31,030 nt of DNA from Pseudomonadota bacterium (GCA_023433925.1 JAEYTO010000061.1:1-31030), one strand, 5' to 3'. Numbered from the stretch's first letter, positions 7,817 through 16,432 are shown. Numbers and translations are program-made. Notes: a model not told the origin generated them from the sequence alone.

Positions 7817-8308
7817 ATGGAGCGCGAAGATTCGGGCATGATCGAGAAGATCGTGTACCTGAACCGCGTGGCCAAGGTTGTCAAGGGCGGCCGGCGCTTC
7901 AGCTTCAGCGCCCTGGTGGTGGTCGGCGACGGCAAGGGCAAGGTCGGTTATGGCCTGGGCAAGGCCAACGAGGTGCCCGAGGCCATCCGCAAGGCGACCG
8001 ACCAGGCCCGGAAGAGCATGATCACCGTCCCGGTGCTCGAAGGCACGCTGCCCTATCAAGTGCTGGGCCGCTTCGGCGCCGGCCGCGTGCTTCTCAAGCC
8101 CGCCTCGCGCGGCACCGGCATCATCGCCGGCGGCCCCGTGCGCGCGGTCATGGAGGCCTTGGGCGTGTCCGACATCCTGACCAAGGCCATCGGCACGAAC
8201 AACCCGCACAACGTGCTCAAGGCGACCATCGCCGGGCTCGACTCCCTGGTGAGCGCCGAGCAGGTCTCCGGCCTGCGCGGCAAGACGCTCGTGACGCCGC
8301 GCAAGTAG
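7817..8308 (+). CDS. rpsE: 30S ribosomal protein S5
   Basis: The product from the ATG at 7817 (MEREDSGMIEKIVYLNRVAK) is 163 residues and matches, from memory, the N-terminus of Desulfovibrio S5. It has AAAGGA eight bases upstream. An in-frame ATG at 7796, overlapping the rplR stop, would add seven residues and cannot be excluded. The double-stranded RNA-binding fold shows FSFSALVVVGDGKGKVGYGL, and the C-terminal part shows GTGIIAGGPVRAVMEALGV and GTNNPHNVLKAT. S5 takes part in accuracy and in the mRNA entry helicase activity. Confidence 0.97.
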   Translation: MEREDSGMIEKIVYLNRVAKVVKGGRRFSFSALVVVGDGKGKVGYGLGKANEVPEAIRKATDQARKSMITVPVLEGTLPYQVLGRFGAGRVLLKPASRGTGIIAGGPVRAVMEALGVSDILTKAIGTNNPHNVLKATIAGLDSLVSAEQVSGLRGKTLVTPRK

Positions 8309-8333
8309 GCTCGCGCAAGCAAGGAACGAACCC

Positions 8334-8501
8334 ATGAAGGTCACACTCATTAAGAGCAAGATCGGCTGCACGCCCAAGCAGAGGGCCACCCTCGCGGCTA
8401 TGGGCCTGCGCAAGATCCGTCAGGTCAAGGAGCTTCCCGACAACGGCGCCACCCGCGGCATGATCAAGCAGGTGGAGCACCTGGTGGAGGTCACCGAGTA
8501 A
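8334..8501 (+). CDS. rpmD: 50S ribosomal protein L30
   Basis: This is a 55-residue gene, short enough to be missed by simple ORF finding. The product begins MKVTLIKSKIGCTPKQRATL and continues with GLRKIRQVKELPDNGATRGM and the helix IKQVEHLVEV, the complete L30 fold. AAGGAACG lies just upstream. Its stop overlaps the rplO start (TAATG). The position between rpsE and rplO is standard. Confidence 0.96.
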   Translation: MKVTLIKSKIGCTPKQRATLAAMGLRKIRQVKELPDNGATRGMIKQVEHLVEVTE

Positions 8502-8947
8502 TGCGACTGAACGAACTCTATCCGTTCGACGAAGAGCGGAAGACGAGAAAGCGCGTGGGCCGCGGAGGCGGCTCCGGCCTTGGCGGCACGTCCGGCAAGG
8601 GCCACAAGGGCGCCCGCGCGCGCTCCGGTTACAAGTCCAAGCCCGGTTTCGAGGGTGGCCAGATGCCTATTGCGCGCCGCCTTCCCAAGCACGGGTTCAA
8701 GAATCCCTTCCGGACCGAATACTCGGCCGTGAACCTGTCGCGCATCGCTGCGGTGTTCGCGGGCGCAAGCGTGGTCAGCCTGGATGATCTGTACGCCAAG
8801 GGACTGTGCCCGAGGGGCTCCGCGGTCAAGATCCTCGGCGATGGCGAGATCGGTTCCGCCATGAGCATCGAGGCCCACAGGTTCAGCAAGTCCGCCATGG
8901 AGAAGATCGCCAAGGCCGGCGGCACGGCCAAGGCACTGGAAGGCTAG
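8501..8947 (+). CDS. rplO: 50S ribosomal protein L15
   Basis: The 148-residue product opens MRLNELYPFDEERKTRKRVG and continues with the glycine- and arginine-rich extension that threads into 23S rRNA (GRGGGSGLGGTSGKGHKG, then ARSGYKSKPGFEGGQMPIAR). The C-terminal globular part ends AMEKIAKAGGTAKALEG. L15 is a late assembly protein. It is followed after four bases by secY, the usual pairing. Confidence 0.97.
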   Translation: MRLNELYPFDEERKTRKRVGRGGGSGLGGTSGKGHKGARARSGYKSKPGFEGGQMPIARRLPKHGFKNPFRTEYSAVNLSRIAAVFAGASVVSLDDLYAKGLCPRGSAVKILGDGEIGSAMSIEAHRFSKSAMEKIAKAGGTAKALEG

Positions 8948-8951
8948 AAGA

Positions 8952-10274
8952 GTGGCTGCATCAGGATTCGGGAATATCGCCAGGCTGCCGGAGCTCAGGA
9001 AGCGTCTCTTGTGGACCTTCCTGCTCCTGGCCGTCTATCGCATCGGCATCCATATCCCGGTGCCGGGCGTGGACGCCCAGGCCCTGTCCGACTTCTTCGC
9101 AAGCGTCCAGAACACCCTGTTCGGGCTCTTCGACATGTTCTCGGGCGGCGGCCTTAGCAATCTGTCCATCCTGGCCCTGGGCATCATGCCCTACATCTCG
9201 GCATCCATCATTCTGCAGCTTCTTACCGTGGTCAGCCCGGAACTCAGCCGGCTGTCCAAGGAAGAAGGCGCGGCCGGGCGCAAGAAGATCACCCAGTACA
9301 CGCGCTACGGCACGGTGCTCATTACGATCATCCAGGGCCTGGGCATCGCCATCGGGCTTGAGAACATGTCCAGTCCGACCGGCGCGCCCATCGTGGTCAG
9401 CGTCGGGTGGGGCTTCCGGTTGGTGACCATCGTGACCATGACCGCCGGAACCATCTTCGTCATGTGGCTCGGCGAGCAGATCACGGAGAAGGGCATCGGC
9501 AACGGCATCTCGCTCATCATCTTCGCCGGCATCGTGGCCGGTATCCCGCGGGCGCTCATCAATACCGGGCGACTCGTGGGCACGGGCGAGATGTCGCTGT
9601 TCATTCTCCTGTTCATCCTCGCCGTGATGGCCGCGGTGCTGGTGTTCATCGTGTTCATGGAGCGCGGGCAGAGGCGCATCCCGATTCATTACGCCAAGCG
9701 CATGATGGGCCGGAAGATGTTCGGCGGACAGACCACGCACCTGCCCCTGCGCATCAACACGGCGGGCGTCATCCCGCCCATCTTCGCCTCGAGCATCCTC
9801 ATGTTCCCGGCGACCTTGGCCAACTTCTCCAATGTCGCGTGGTTGCAGAAGATTTCGGCCTGGTTCAACCCGACCTCGATCATCTACAACGTGCTTTTCG
9901 TGGGCATCATCATCTTTTTTTGCTACTTCTACACCGCCATCATCTTCGACCCGCAGAACATAGCCGAGAATATCCGCAAGCAGGGCGGGTTCATCCCCGG
10001 AATCAGGCCCGGCGCCAAGACCAAGGAGTATATTGACAAGGTCCTGGCCCGTATTACCTTGTGGGGCTCGCTGTACATCTCGGCCATCTGTGTGCTGCCC
10101 ATGCTGCTCATCGCCCAGTTCAACGTGCCCTATTATTATGGCGGCACCTCGCTGCTCATCGTCGTGGGCGTGGCCATGGATTTCATGGGCAAGATCGAAT
10201 CCTACCTCATCTCGCGCCAGTACGAAGGGCTGATGTCCAAGGCCGGCCGCGTGAAGGGTCGGAGCGGCAAGTAG
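8952..10274 (+). CDS. secY: Protein translocase subunit SecY
   Basis: The 440-residue polytopic inner membrane protein starts at GTG 8952, four bases after rplO. It begins with the short cytoplasmic segment LPELRKRLLWTFLLLAVYRI (first membrane helix) and shows the plug and second-helix region PYISASIILQLLTVVSPELS. It also has the conserved EQITEKGIGNGISLIIFAGI and the C5 loop ending in QGGFIPGIRPGAKTKEYID. Ten membrane helices are expected. SecY forms the channel for protein export and membrane insertion with SecE, SecG and SecA. Nothing is truncated. Confidence 0.98.
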   Translation: MAASGFGNIARLPELRKRLLWTFLLLAVYRIGIHIPVPGVDAQALSDFFASVQNTLFGLFDMFSGGGLSNLSILALGIMPYISASIILQLLTVVSPELSRLSKEEGAAGRKKITQYTRYGTVLITIIQGLGIAIGLENMSSPTGAPIVVSVGWGFRLVTIVTMTAGTIFVMWLGEQITEKGIGNGISLIIFAGIVAGIPRALINTGRLVGTGEMSLFILLFILAVMAAVLVFIVFMERGQRRIPIHYAKRMMGRKMFGGQTTHLPLRINTAGVIPPIFASSILMFPATLANFSNVAWLQKISAWFNPTSIIYNVLFVGIIIFFCYFYTAIIFDPQNIAENIRKQGGFIPGIRPGAKTKEYIDKVLARITLWGSLYISAICVLPMLLIAQFNVPYYYGGTSLLIVVGVAMDFMGKIESYLISRQYEGLMSKAGRVKGRSGK

Positions 10275-10281
10275 GAGAGTC

Positions 10282-11049
10282 GTGAAGAAGTTTCGTGGCA
10301 TTTACCTGAAGAACGAGCAGGAAATCTCCATCCTGCGGGAGGCGAACAGGATCGTCTCCCGCATCCTTGACGCCCTGGGCGAGACCGTCAAGCCCGGCGT
10401 CAAGACCATGTTCTTTGAAGAGCTGGCACAGAGACTCTGCATCGAGTACAAGGTCAAGCCGGCCTTCCAGGGCTATCACGGCTTTCCTTTCGCCCTGTGC
10501 TGCTCGGTGAACGAGGAGATCGTTCACGGGTTCCCTTCCCAGCGTGCGCTCGCGGAAGGCGACCTGGTCAGCTTCGACATGGGGGTCATTCACGAAGGTT
10601 TTTTCGGGGATTCCGCAAGAACCTATACAGTGGGCGAAATTTCTGATAAAGCCAAGACCCTTCTGGAGGTAACCAGGGAATCCCTCGCCAAGGGCATCGC
10701 GCAGGCTCGCGAGGGAAACACGGTGCACGATATCTCCAGGGCCATCCAGGCCCATGTCGAGGGCCGGGGCTTCAACGTGGTCAAGCGGTTCGTCGGTCAT
10801 GGCATTGGCCGACGGCTGCACGAGAAGCCCGAAGTGCCCAACTTCGTGCCTCCGGGAGCCCAGGATACGCCGCTCATGGCCGGAATGGTGCTGGCCATCG
10901 AACCCATGGTCACCGTGGGTTCGTCCGATGTGGAGGTCCTGGCGGACAATTGGACGGCGGTTACCAAGGACCGCCAGCTCTCGGCCCACTTCGAGCACTC
11001 CATCGCGGTGACGAAGACCGGGCCGGAGATTCTGAGCGTAAGCGACTGA
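10282..11049 (+). CDS. map: Methionine aminopeptidase, type I
   Basis: The 255-residue M24A metallopeptidase removes the initiator methionine from new proteins. The metal ligands fit D99 (VSFDMG), D110 (FFGDSARTY), H173 (VGHGIGRRLH), E207 (LAIEPM) and E238 (HFEHSIAVT), with the catalytic-pocket H82 in EEIVHGFPS. The start is GTG at 10282, with GGAG five bases ahead. There is no N-terminal zinc-finger extension. It lies between secY and rpmJ. Many bacteria also have adk before it and infA after it; both are absent here, and the 105-base gap to rpmJ is too small for infA. Confidence 0.97.
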   Translation: MKKFRGIYLKNEQEISILREANRIVSRILDALGETVKPGVKTMFFEELAQRLCIEYKVKPAFQGYHGFPFALCCSVNEEIVHGFPSQRALAEGDLVSFDMGVIHEGFFGDSARTYTVGEISDKAKTLLEVTRESLAKGIAQAREGNTVHDISRAIQAHVEGRGFNVVKRFVGHGIGRRLHEKPEVPNFVPPGAQDTPLMAGMVLAIEPMVTVGSSDVEVLADNWTAVTKDRQLSAHFEHSIAVTKTGPEILSVSD

Positions 11050-11051
11050 CG

Positions 11052-11134
11052 GTCGCTTGCCCTCTTTGTGTTGCAATACCGCGGCACGGCATGAACATAT
11101 ACGGATGCCGCCTTCTTATGGAGCGGCAAGCGAC
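11052..11134 (+). other. Inverted repeat in the map-rpmJ gap, possible RNA leader
   Basis: A perfect 10-base inverted repeat (gtcgcttgcc at 11052-11061, ggcaagcgac at 11125-11134) encloses most of the only large gap in the spc-alpha junction. Nested inside are cggcat and atgccg, which can form a smaller stem. The gap also holds a weak promoter-like pair (TTGCAA at 11071-11076, with an AT-rich stretch about 17-19 bases later). By position it could be the leader for the rpmJ-rpsM-rpsK-rpsD group, where S4 acts as repressor in E. coli, but no pseudoknot was demonstrated. Confidence 0.4.
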
Positions 11135-11154
11135 AACCAAGTGGAGACGGTATC

Positions 11155-11268
11155 ATGAAAGTCAGGCCTTCCGTGAAGAAGATCTGCCCCAAGTGCAAGA
11201 TCATCAGGCGTAACGGAATCCTTCGGATAATTTGCGAAAACCCCAGGCACAAGCAGCGCCAGGGTTAA
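11155..11268 (+). CDS. rpmJ: 50S ribosomal protein L36, zinc-binding form
   Basis: This 37-residue gene is too short for many ORF searches. The product starts MKVRPSVKKICPKCKIIRR and has the zinc ligands CxxC (residues 11 and 14), a third Cys after 12 more residues (27), and a His at the expected position in ENPRHKQRQG. L36 packs into domain VI of 23S rRNA. GTGGAGACGG lies before the start. It is 12 bases from rpsM. Confidence 0.96.
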   Translation: MKVRPSVKKICPKCKIIRRNGILRIICENPRHKQRQG

Positions 11269-11280
11269 GAGGGGTTTATC

Positions 11281-11655
11281 GTGGCTCGTATCGCTGGCGT
11301 AGAACTGCCCAGAAACAAGCGCGTCGATATCGCGCTGACCTACATCTACGGAATTGGCCGGACCACCGCTCTGAAGATCTGCGATGCCGCAGGCGTGGAC
11401 TGGACCAAGAACATCGACAATCTGGACGACAACGAGATCAACACCGTCCGTCGCGAGCTTGAGACCAACCACAAAGTGGAAGGCGACCTTCGCCGCGAGG
11501 TGACAAGCAACATCAAGCGGCTCATGGACATCGGCTGCTATCGCGGCCTGCGCCATCGCCGCGGCCTGCCCGTGCACGGCCAGCGCACCCACACCAACGC
11601 GCGCACCCGCAAGGGCCCGCGTCGCGCGGCCGTCGGCGGCAAGAAGAAGAAGTAG
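11281..11655 (+). CDS. rpsM: 30S ribosomal protein S13
   Basis: The 124-residue product starts at GTG 11281 with MARIAGVELPRNKRVDIALT and has YIYGIGRTTALKIC (helix-two turn-helix) and the C-terminal signature GLRHRRGLPVHGQRTHTNAR, followed by a lysine-rich tail. S13 is in the 30S head and contacts P-site tRNA through that tail. AAGAGGGG precedes the start. It opens the alpha part of the cluster after rpmJ. Confidence 0.97.
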   Translation: MARIAGVELPRNKRVDIALTYIYGIGRTTALKICDAAGVDWTKNIDNLDDNEINTVRRELETNHKVEGDLRREVTSNIKRLMDIGCYRGLRHRRGLPVHGQRTHTNARTRKGPRRAAVGGKKKK

Positions 11656-11682
11656 TCCGGAGCCGCAGCTTCGGGCAGGCGG

Positions 11683-11698
11683 CCGGCCGAGAGGCCGG
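11683..11698 (+). other. GC hairpin with GNRA-type tetraloop before rpsK
   Basis: In the 83-base gap between rpsM and rpsK a six-base stem (ccggcc, ggccgg) closes a GAGA loop, a GNRA tetraloop. The preceding bases gccgc and gcggc (about 11662-11683) offer a competing stem. There is no T tract, so it is not a terminator. It could be an RNase-resistant or protein-binding element inside the alpha operon message. Confidence 0.35.
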
Positions 11699-11738
11699 AG
11701 TACCGTTCCACTGAGTACAGAAGAATCGGAGAGAGCCA

Positions 11739-12128
11739 ATGGCTAAGCCTCGCCGCGCAGGCAAAAAAAAGGAAAAGAAGAATATTCCCTTGGGCATCGC
11801 CCATATCAAGGCGACGTTCAACAACACCATCGTGTCCTTTACCGACATGAAGGGTAACGTCGTGAGCTGGGCCAGCTCCGGCGGAGCCGGCTTCAAGGGC
11901 TCACGCAAATCGACCCCCTTCGCCGCCCAGGTGGCCGCCGAGAGCGCCGCCAGGGTCGCGCAGGAGAACGGCATGCGCACCGTCGGCGTCCTGGTCAAGG
12001 GCCCTGGCGCCGGCCGCGAGGCCGCCATGCGCGCCATCAACAACGCGGGCTTCAAGGTGACCTTCATCCGCGACATAACCCCCATCCCGCACAATGGCTG
12101 CCGCCCGCCCAAGCGGCGTCGCGTGTAG
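11739..12128 (+). CDS. rpsK: 30S ribosomal protein S11
   Basis: The 129-residue product has AHIKATFNNTIVSFTDMKGN, SWASSGGAGFKGSRKSTPFA, VKGPGAGREAAMRAI and the end DITPIPHNGCRPPKRRRV, which is a complete S11. S11 forms the platform of the 30S near the mRNA exit. The N-terminal 15 residues are strongly basic (KPRRAGKKKEKKN). It is 16 bases from rpsD. Confidence 0.97.
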   Translation: MAKPRRAGKKKEKKNIPLGIAHIKATFNNTIVSFTDMKGNVVSWASSGGAGFKGSRKSTPFAAQVAAESAARVAQENGMRTVGVLVKGPGAGREAAMRAINNAGFKVTFIRDITPIPHNGCRPPKRRRV

Positions 12129-12144
12129 GTAGAGGAGATATACA

Positions 12145-12771
12145 GTGGCCAGATATACGGAAGCCAAATGCCGCATCTGCCGGCGCGAGGGCGGGAAGCT
12201 TTTTCTCAAGGGCGACCGCTGCTTCACCGACAAGTGCGCCTACGAACGCCGGCCCTACGCGCCCGGCATGCACGGCCGCGCTCGCAAGAAGATGAGCGAC
12301 TACGCCATCCAGCTGCGTGAGAAGCAGAAGGTCCGCCGCATGTACGGCATGCTCGAAGCCCAGTTCCACGACTACTATCTCGAGGCCAGCCGTCAGCGTG
12401 GCGCCACCGGCCCCAACCTGCTGCGCCTGCTGGAACTGCGCATGGACAACGTCATCTACCGCATGGGATTCTCGAACTCGCGCGCACAGGCTCGCCAGCT
12501 CGTGCGGCACGGCGTGTTCATTCTCAACGGCCGCAAGGTCACCGTGCCCTCGATCCAGCTCAAGCCCGGCGACCAGATCACCGTGCGCGAGAAGAGCAAG
12601 AAGATTCCCGTGATCATGGAGGCTCAGGAAGTCATCGCCCGCCGCGGCTTGCCCGCCTGGCTGGAGGTCGATGGCCCTAATTTCAAGGGCACAATCAAGG
12701 ACAGGCCTGTCCGCGAGGATATCCAGTTCCCGATTTCCGAGAACCTCATCGTCGAATTGTACTCCAAGTAA
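12145..12771 (+). CDS. rpsD: 30S ribosomal protein S4, zinc-binding (C+) form
   Basis: The 208-residue product starts at GTG 12145. It has an N-terminal zinc module (CRIC at residues 9-12, then two further cysteines in DRCFTDKCAYERR), which makes it the C+ form. The central S4 RNA-binding domain shows RLDN-like RMDNVIYRMGFSNSRAQARQ and LVRHGVFILNGRKVTVPS. S4 starts 30S assembly and in E. coli represses the alpha operon. GGAGATATACA lies before the start. No second S4 gene is seen. Confidence 0.97.
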   Translation: MARYTEAKCRICRREGGKLFLKGDRCFTDKCAYERRPYAPGMHGRARKKMSDYAIQLREKQKVRRMYGMLEAQFHDYYLEASRQRGATGPNLLRLLELRMDNVIYRMGFSNSRAQARQLVRHGVFILNGRKVTVPSIQLKPGDQITVREKSKKIPVIMEAQEVIARRGLPAWLEVDGPNFKGTIKDRPVREDIQFPISENLIVELYSK

Positions 12772-12783
12772 TAGGTGCACGGC

Positions 12784-13816
<1,033 letters not shown>

Positions 13817-13827
<11 letters not shown>

Positions 13828-14326
13828 AGTATCCGGGAAGACATTCGGCAGGTCCAGCTCCCATCGCAAGGCCATGTTCCGCAACATGGCCAAGTCCCTG
13901 CTGACCCACGAGCGCATAACGACCACGGAAACCAAGGCCAAGGAGCTGCGCAAGTTCGCGGACCGGCTCATCACCATGGCCCTGCAGAATGACCTGCACT
14001 CCCGCCGCCTGGCGTATCGCATGCTTGAGAACCACGGCTTGGTCCAGAAGCTCTTCGATGAGATCGGCCCCAAGTTCTCGGGCATGGGCGGAGGCTACAC
14101 CCGCATCGTGAAGCTGGCCATGCCGCGTCGGGGCGATTGCGCCTCCATGGTCGTCATTGAGCTTGCCGCCGACCGCGGCGGCAAGGGTGCTCAGGCTGTC
14201 AAGACCGAGGAAGCTGCCGCCGAGACTCCCGAGGTCGAAGCCGCCTCCACGGAGCCGGCGCCCAAGAAGCCTCGCGCGCGCAAGCCCAAGGTCGAGGCGC
14301 CGGCGGCCGAAGAAGCCAAAGGCTAG
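13817..14326 (+). CDS. rplQ: 50S ribosomal protein L17 with long C-terminal tail
   Basis: The first 120 or so residues are a normal L17: MRHRVSGKTFGRSSSHRKAM, SLLTHERITTTETKAKELRK and the end of the fold at GGGYTRIVKLAMPRRGD. The product then continues to 169 residues with a low-complexity tail of Ala, Glu, Pro and Lys, including PKKPRARKPKVEAPAAEE. The usual length is about 115-135. The tail is in frame with no sign of a frameshift and the gene ends 15 bases before the operon terminator. L17 is near the exit tunnel, so the tail would be exposed. It is the last gene of the cluster. Confidence 0.96.
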
Positions 14327-14341
14327 GAGTCGAGTTACTTG

Positions 14342-14369
14342 AAGGCAGGCCTCCGGCCTGCCTTTTTTT
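14342..14369 (+). terminator. Intrinsic terminator of the ribosomal protein cluster
   Basis: The stem aaggcaggcc and ggcctgcctt (10 pairs, loop tcc) is followed by seven T, starting 15 bases after the rplQ stop. It is the only canonical terminator found between position 1 and here. Confidence 0.93.
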
Positions 14370-14411
14370 CACCTATATGCATAGAAATATCCAATTGAGG
14401 CCATAGGCGCC

Positions 14412-15305
14412 ATGGACATCAGACGACTAGAGGCTTTCTGCAAGGTCTACGAGCTGGGCAGCTTCTCAAAGGCCGGACGGGATCTGTACCTGTCCCAACC
14501 GACCATCAGCGCCCATGTTTCCAGCCTGGAAGAGGAGCTTGGCGTGCAACTCTTCGACAGGCTTGGGCGCATGATCCTGCCCACCCAGGCCGGCAAGGTC
14601 CTCTATCGCTATTCCAAGGAGGCCTTCCACTGCCTTGAGAACGCCAGGGCCGAGATACAGCTCTTGCAGGGCAAGATCTCAGGCGATCTGGTAATCGGCG
14701 GCAGCACCATCCCGGCGCATTATATCCTGCCCAAGGTGCTGGCGGACTTCACCTCGCGCTACCCCGACGTGCACGTGGAGCTCAAGGTCGGCGACACCGC
14801 GGGTATCGTGGACATGGTCGCCAGAGGCGACCTCATACTCGGCGTCGTGGGCGCCGAATTGGACCGCCCCGAGATCGAGTTCATCCCACTCAGGGACGAC
14901 CAGCTTGTGATCGTGGCCTCGCCAATGCTCAACAAGCAGATGAGCAAGACCCTGGGCACCAAAGAGATCTGCACGTGGCCCTGGGTCATGCGCGAGCGGG
15001 GATCGGGGACGCGCAAGGCCTTCGAGAAGGGGCTGCTGACCATCGGGTTGGACATGCGCTGCCTGAACATCTCGCTTACAGTGGAGAGCACCGAGGCCGT
15101 GCTTCAATGTGTGATTTCGGGCTTTGGGGTCGGCGTGACCTCGCGCCTTGCCGCCCAGGCTTATATCGACCGGGGGGAGCTCGTGGAGTTGCACGCGCCG
15201 TCGCTGAGCATCCGCAGGCGCTTCCACCTCATCCGCCATGAGAAGCGCCACATCTTCCCAGTCACGCGCTATTTCATCGATTTCCTCTTGAATGCCTGCC
15301 GCTGA
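14412..15305 (+). CDS. LysR-type regulator, selenium-metabolism group
   Basis: The 297-residue product has an N-terminal winged helix-turn-helix (MDIRRLEAFCKVYELGSFSK, then LYLSQPTISAHVSSLEEELG, residues 1-60), a linker helix, and a periplasmic-binding-like effector domain from about residue 90. A group of LysR regulators next to selD and other selenium genes in Desulfovibrionales and Clostridia is known as the selenium metabolism-associated family, and both sequence style and position fit. The selD start is 36 bases downstream on the same strand, so the two are probably co-transcribed. The effector, possibly a sulfur or selenium compound as with CysB, is an inference. The 42-base gap from the rplQ terminator has no clear promoter beyond an AT-rich stretch near 14373-14392. 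Confidence 0.85.
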   Translation: MDIRRLEAFCKVYELGSFSKAGRDLYLSQPTISAHVSSLEEELGVQLFDRLGRMILPTQAGKVLYRYSKEAFHCLENARAEIQLLQGKISGDLVIGGSTIPAHYILPKVLADFTSRYPDVHVELKVGDTAGIVDMVARGDLILGVVGAELDRPEIEFIPLRDDQLVIVASPMLNKQMSKTLGTKEICTWPWVMRERGSGTRKAFEKGLLTIGLDMRCLNISLTVESTEAVLQCVISGFGVGVTSRLAAQAYIDRGELVELHAPSLSIRRRFHLIRHEKRHIFPVTRYFIDFLLNACR

Positions 15306-15341
15306 GCAGTTCCGGTCGGCTGCCTCGAAGATGGAGAGAGA

Positions 15342-16385
15342 ATGGGCAAGATAACCCTGGTGGACAAGGTCAAGGCCTCGGGCTGAGCGTCCAAGATACC
15401 TCCGGGGGACCTGGAGGAGATTCTGGCGGGACTGAGGGCCGAAGAGGATCCGCGGGTCATCAGTGGCGTGGCGTCCAACGAGGACGCGGCCATCATTCGC
15501 TTCCCGGGCGGCAAGGCCCTCGTGCAGACGCTCGATTTCTTCACGCCCATAGTCAATGACCCGTACCGCTTCGGCCAGATCGCGGCGGCGAATTCCCTGT
15601 CCGATATCTATGCCATGGGCGCGGAGCCCCTGTGCGCCATGAATATCGTCTGCTTTCCGGCCAAGAGCATGGACAAGGCCATCCTGCGCGACATCCTGCG
15701 CGGCGGTCTGGACAAGGTGCGCGAGGCCGGGGCGGTTCTTGCCGGCGGCCATAGCGTGGAAGACGATGAGATCAAGTACGGCCTGTCCGTATCGGGCTTC
15801 GTGGACGAGGAGCGGTTCGCCACCAACGGCGGTCTGCGCCCCGGCGATAGCCTCGTGCTCACCAAGCCGCTGGGCACGGGCATCCTGGCCACAGCCGTCA
15901 AGGCCCGCTGGGAGGGCCACGAGCGCATGGAGGAGCTTCTCTTCACCTGGGCGGGCCGCCTCAACCGCACGGCAGGCAAGGCCATACGCGAGCTGGGCCT
16001 CAGGGGCGCCACGGATGTCACGGGCTTCGGCCTCGGCGGCCATGCGTTGGAGATGGCCAATGCCTCTAACTGCCGTGTGGAGATCTCGGCCGCCGCCGTG
16101 CCCATCCTGCCGGATGCGCTGGAGTTGGCGTCCATGGGGCTGGTGCCCGAAGGCAGCCATGCCAATCGCCTCTTTTGCGGCCATGCCGTGTCCGTGGCTC
16201 CGGAAGTCGACTCGGTGCGCCTGGACTGCATCTTCGACGCCCAGACCTCGGGCGGCATGCTCCTGGCGGTGCCGGAGACGCTCCTGGAGCAAGCCAGGGC
16301 CATGCTCCAAGCCCAGGGCGAGCCCGCGGATGTCGTCGGGCGGGTGCTCGCCGCTAGCGAGGGTCCCCGGCTGCGCATCGTCTGA
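15342..16385 (+). CDS. selD: Selenide, water dikinase, a selenoprotein (in-frame TGA = Sec15)
   Basis: SelD makes selenophosphate from selenide and ATP for selenocysteine and selenouridine synthesis. From ATG 15342 (GGAG five bases upstream) the frame reads MGKITLVDKVKASG, TGA at 15384-15386, then ASKIPPGDLEEIL, and continues open to TGA at 16383-16385. This gives 347 residues, the normal family length. The TGA falls on the catalytic Cys/Sec position, with Lys18 three residues later as in E. coli C17/K20; the usual second Cys of the loop is Ser17. ATP-binding AIRS-type segments follow: DFFTPIVNDPYRFGQIAAAN, SDIYAMGAEPL, AGGHSVEDDEIKYGL and TDVTGFGLGGHALEMA. A hairpin just after TGA fits a bacterial SECIS. 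A gene caller that treats TGA as stop would begin at 15468 and lose the catalytic loop. Confidence 0.95.
15384..15417 (+). promoter_or_regulatory. Putative bacterial SECIS element of selD
   Basis: Downstream of the Sec codon (15384-15386), cctccggg at 15399-15406 pairs with cctggagg at 15410-15417 (eight pairs including one G-U) around the triloop gga. The loop begins with G, 20 bases after TGA. This agrees with the published bacterial consensus of a short apical loop with G in the first two positions 16-37 bases from UGA. SelB would bind it. Confidence 0.75.
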
Positions 16386-16432
16386 GCCCGCCGGCTCGCT
16401 CTTTCGTGCAGCCAAATGCAAAAAAGAGGGCT

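Noticed and set aside
11050..11154. infA or another small gene between map and rpmJ
   Set aside because: The gap is 105 bases, has no frame of sufficient length, and no IF-1-like sequence is seen.
15384..15386. TGA in selD as a nonsense mutation, frameshift or pseudogene
   Set aside because: It lies exactly at the known Sec/Cys position, the frame is intact on both sides, the full length is normal and a fitting SECIS hairpin follows.
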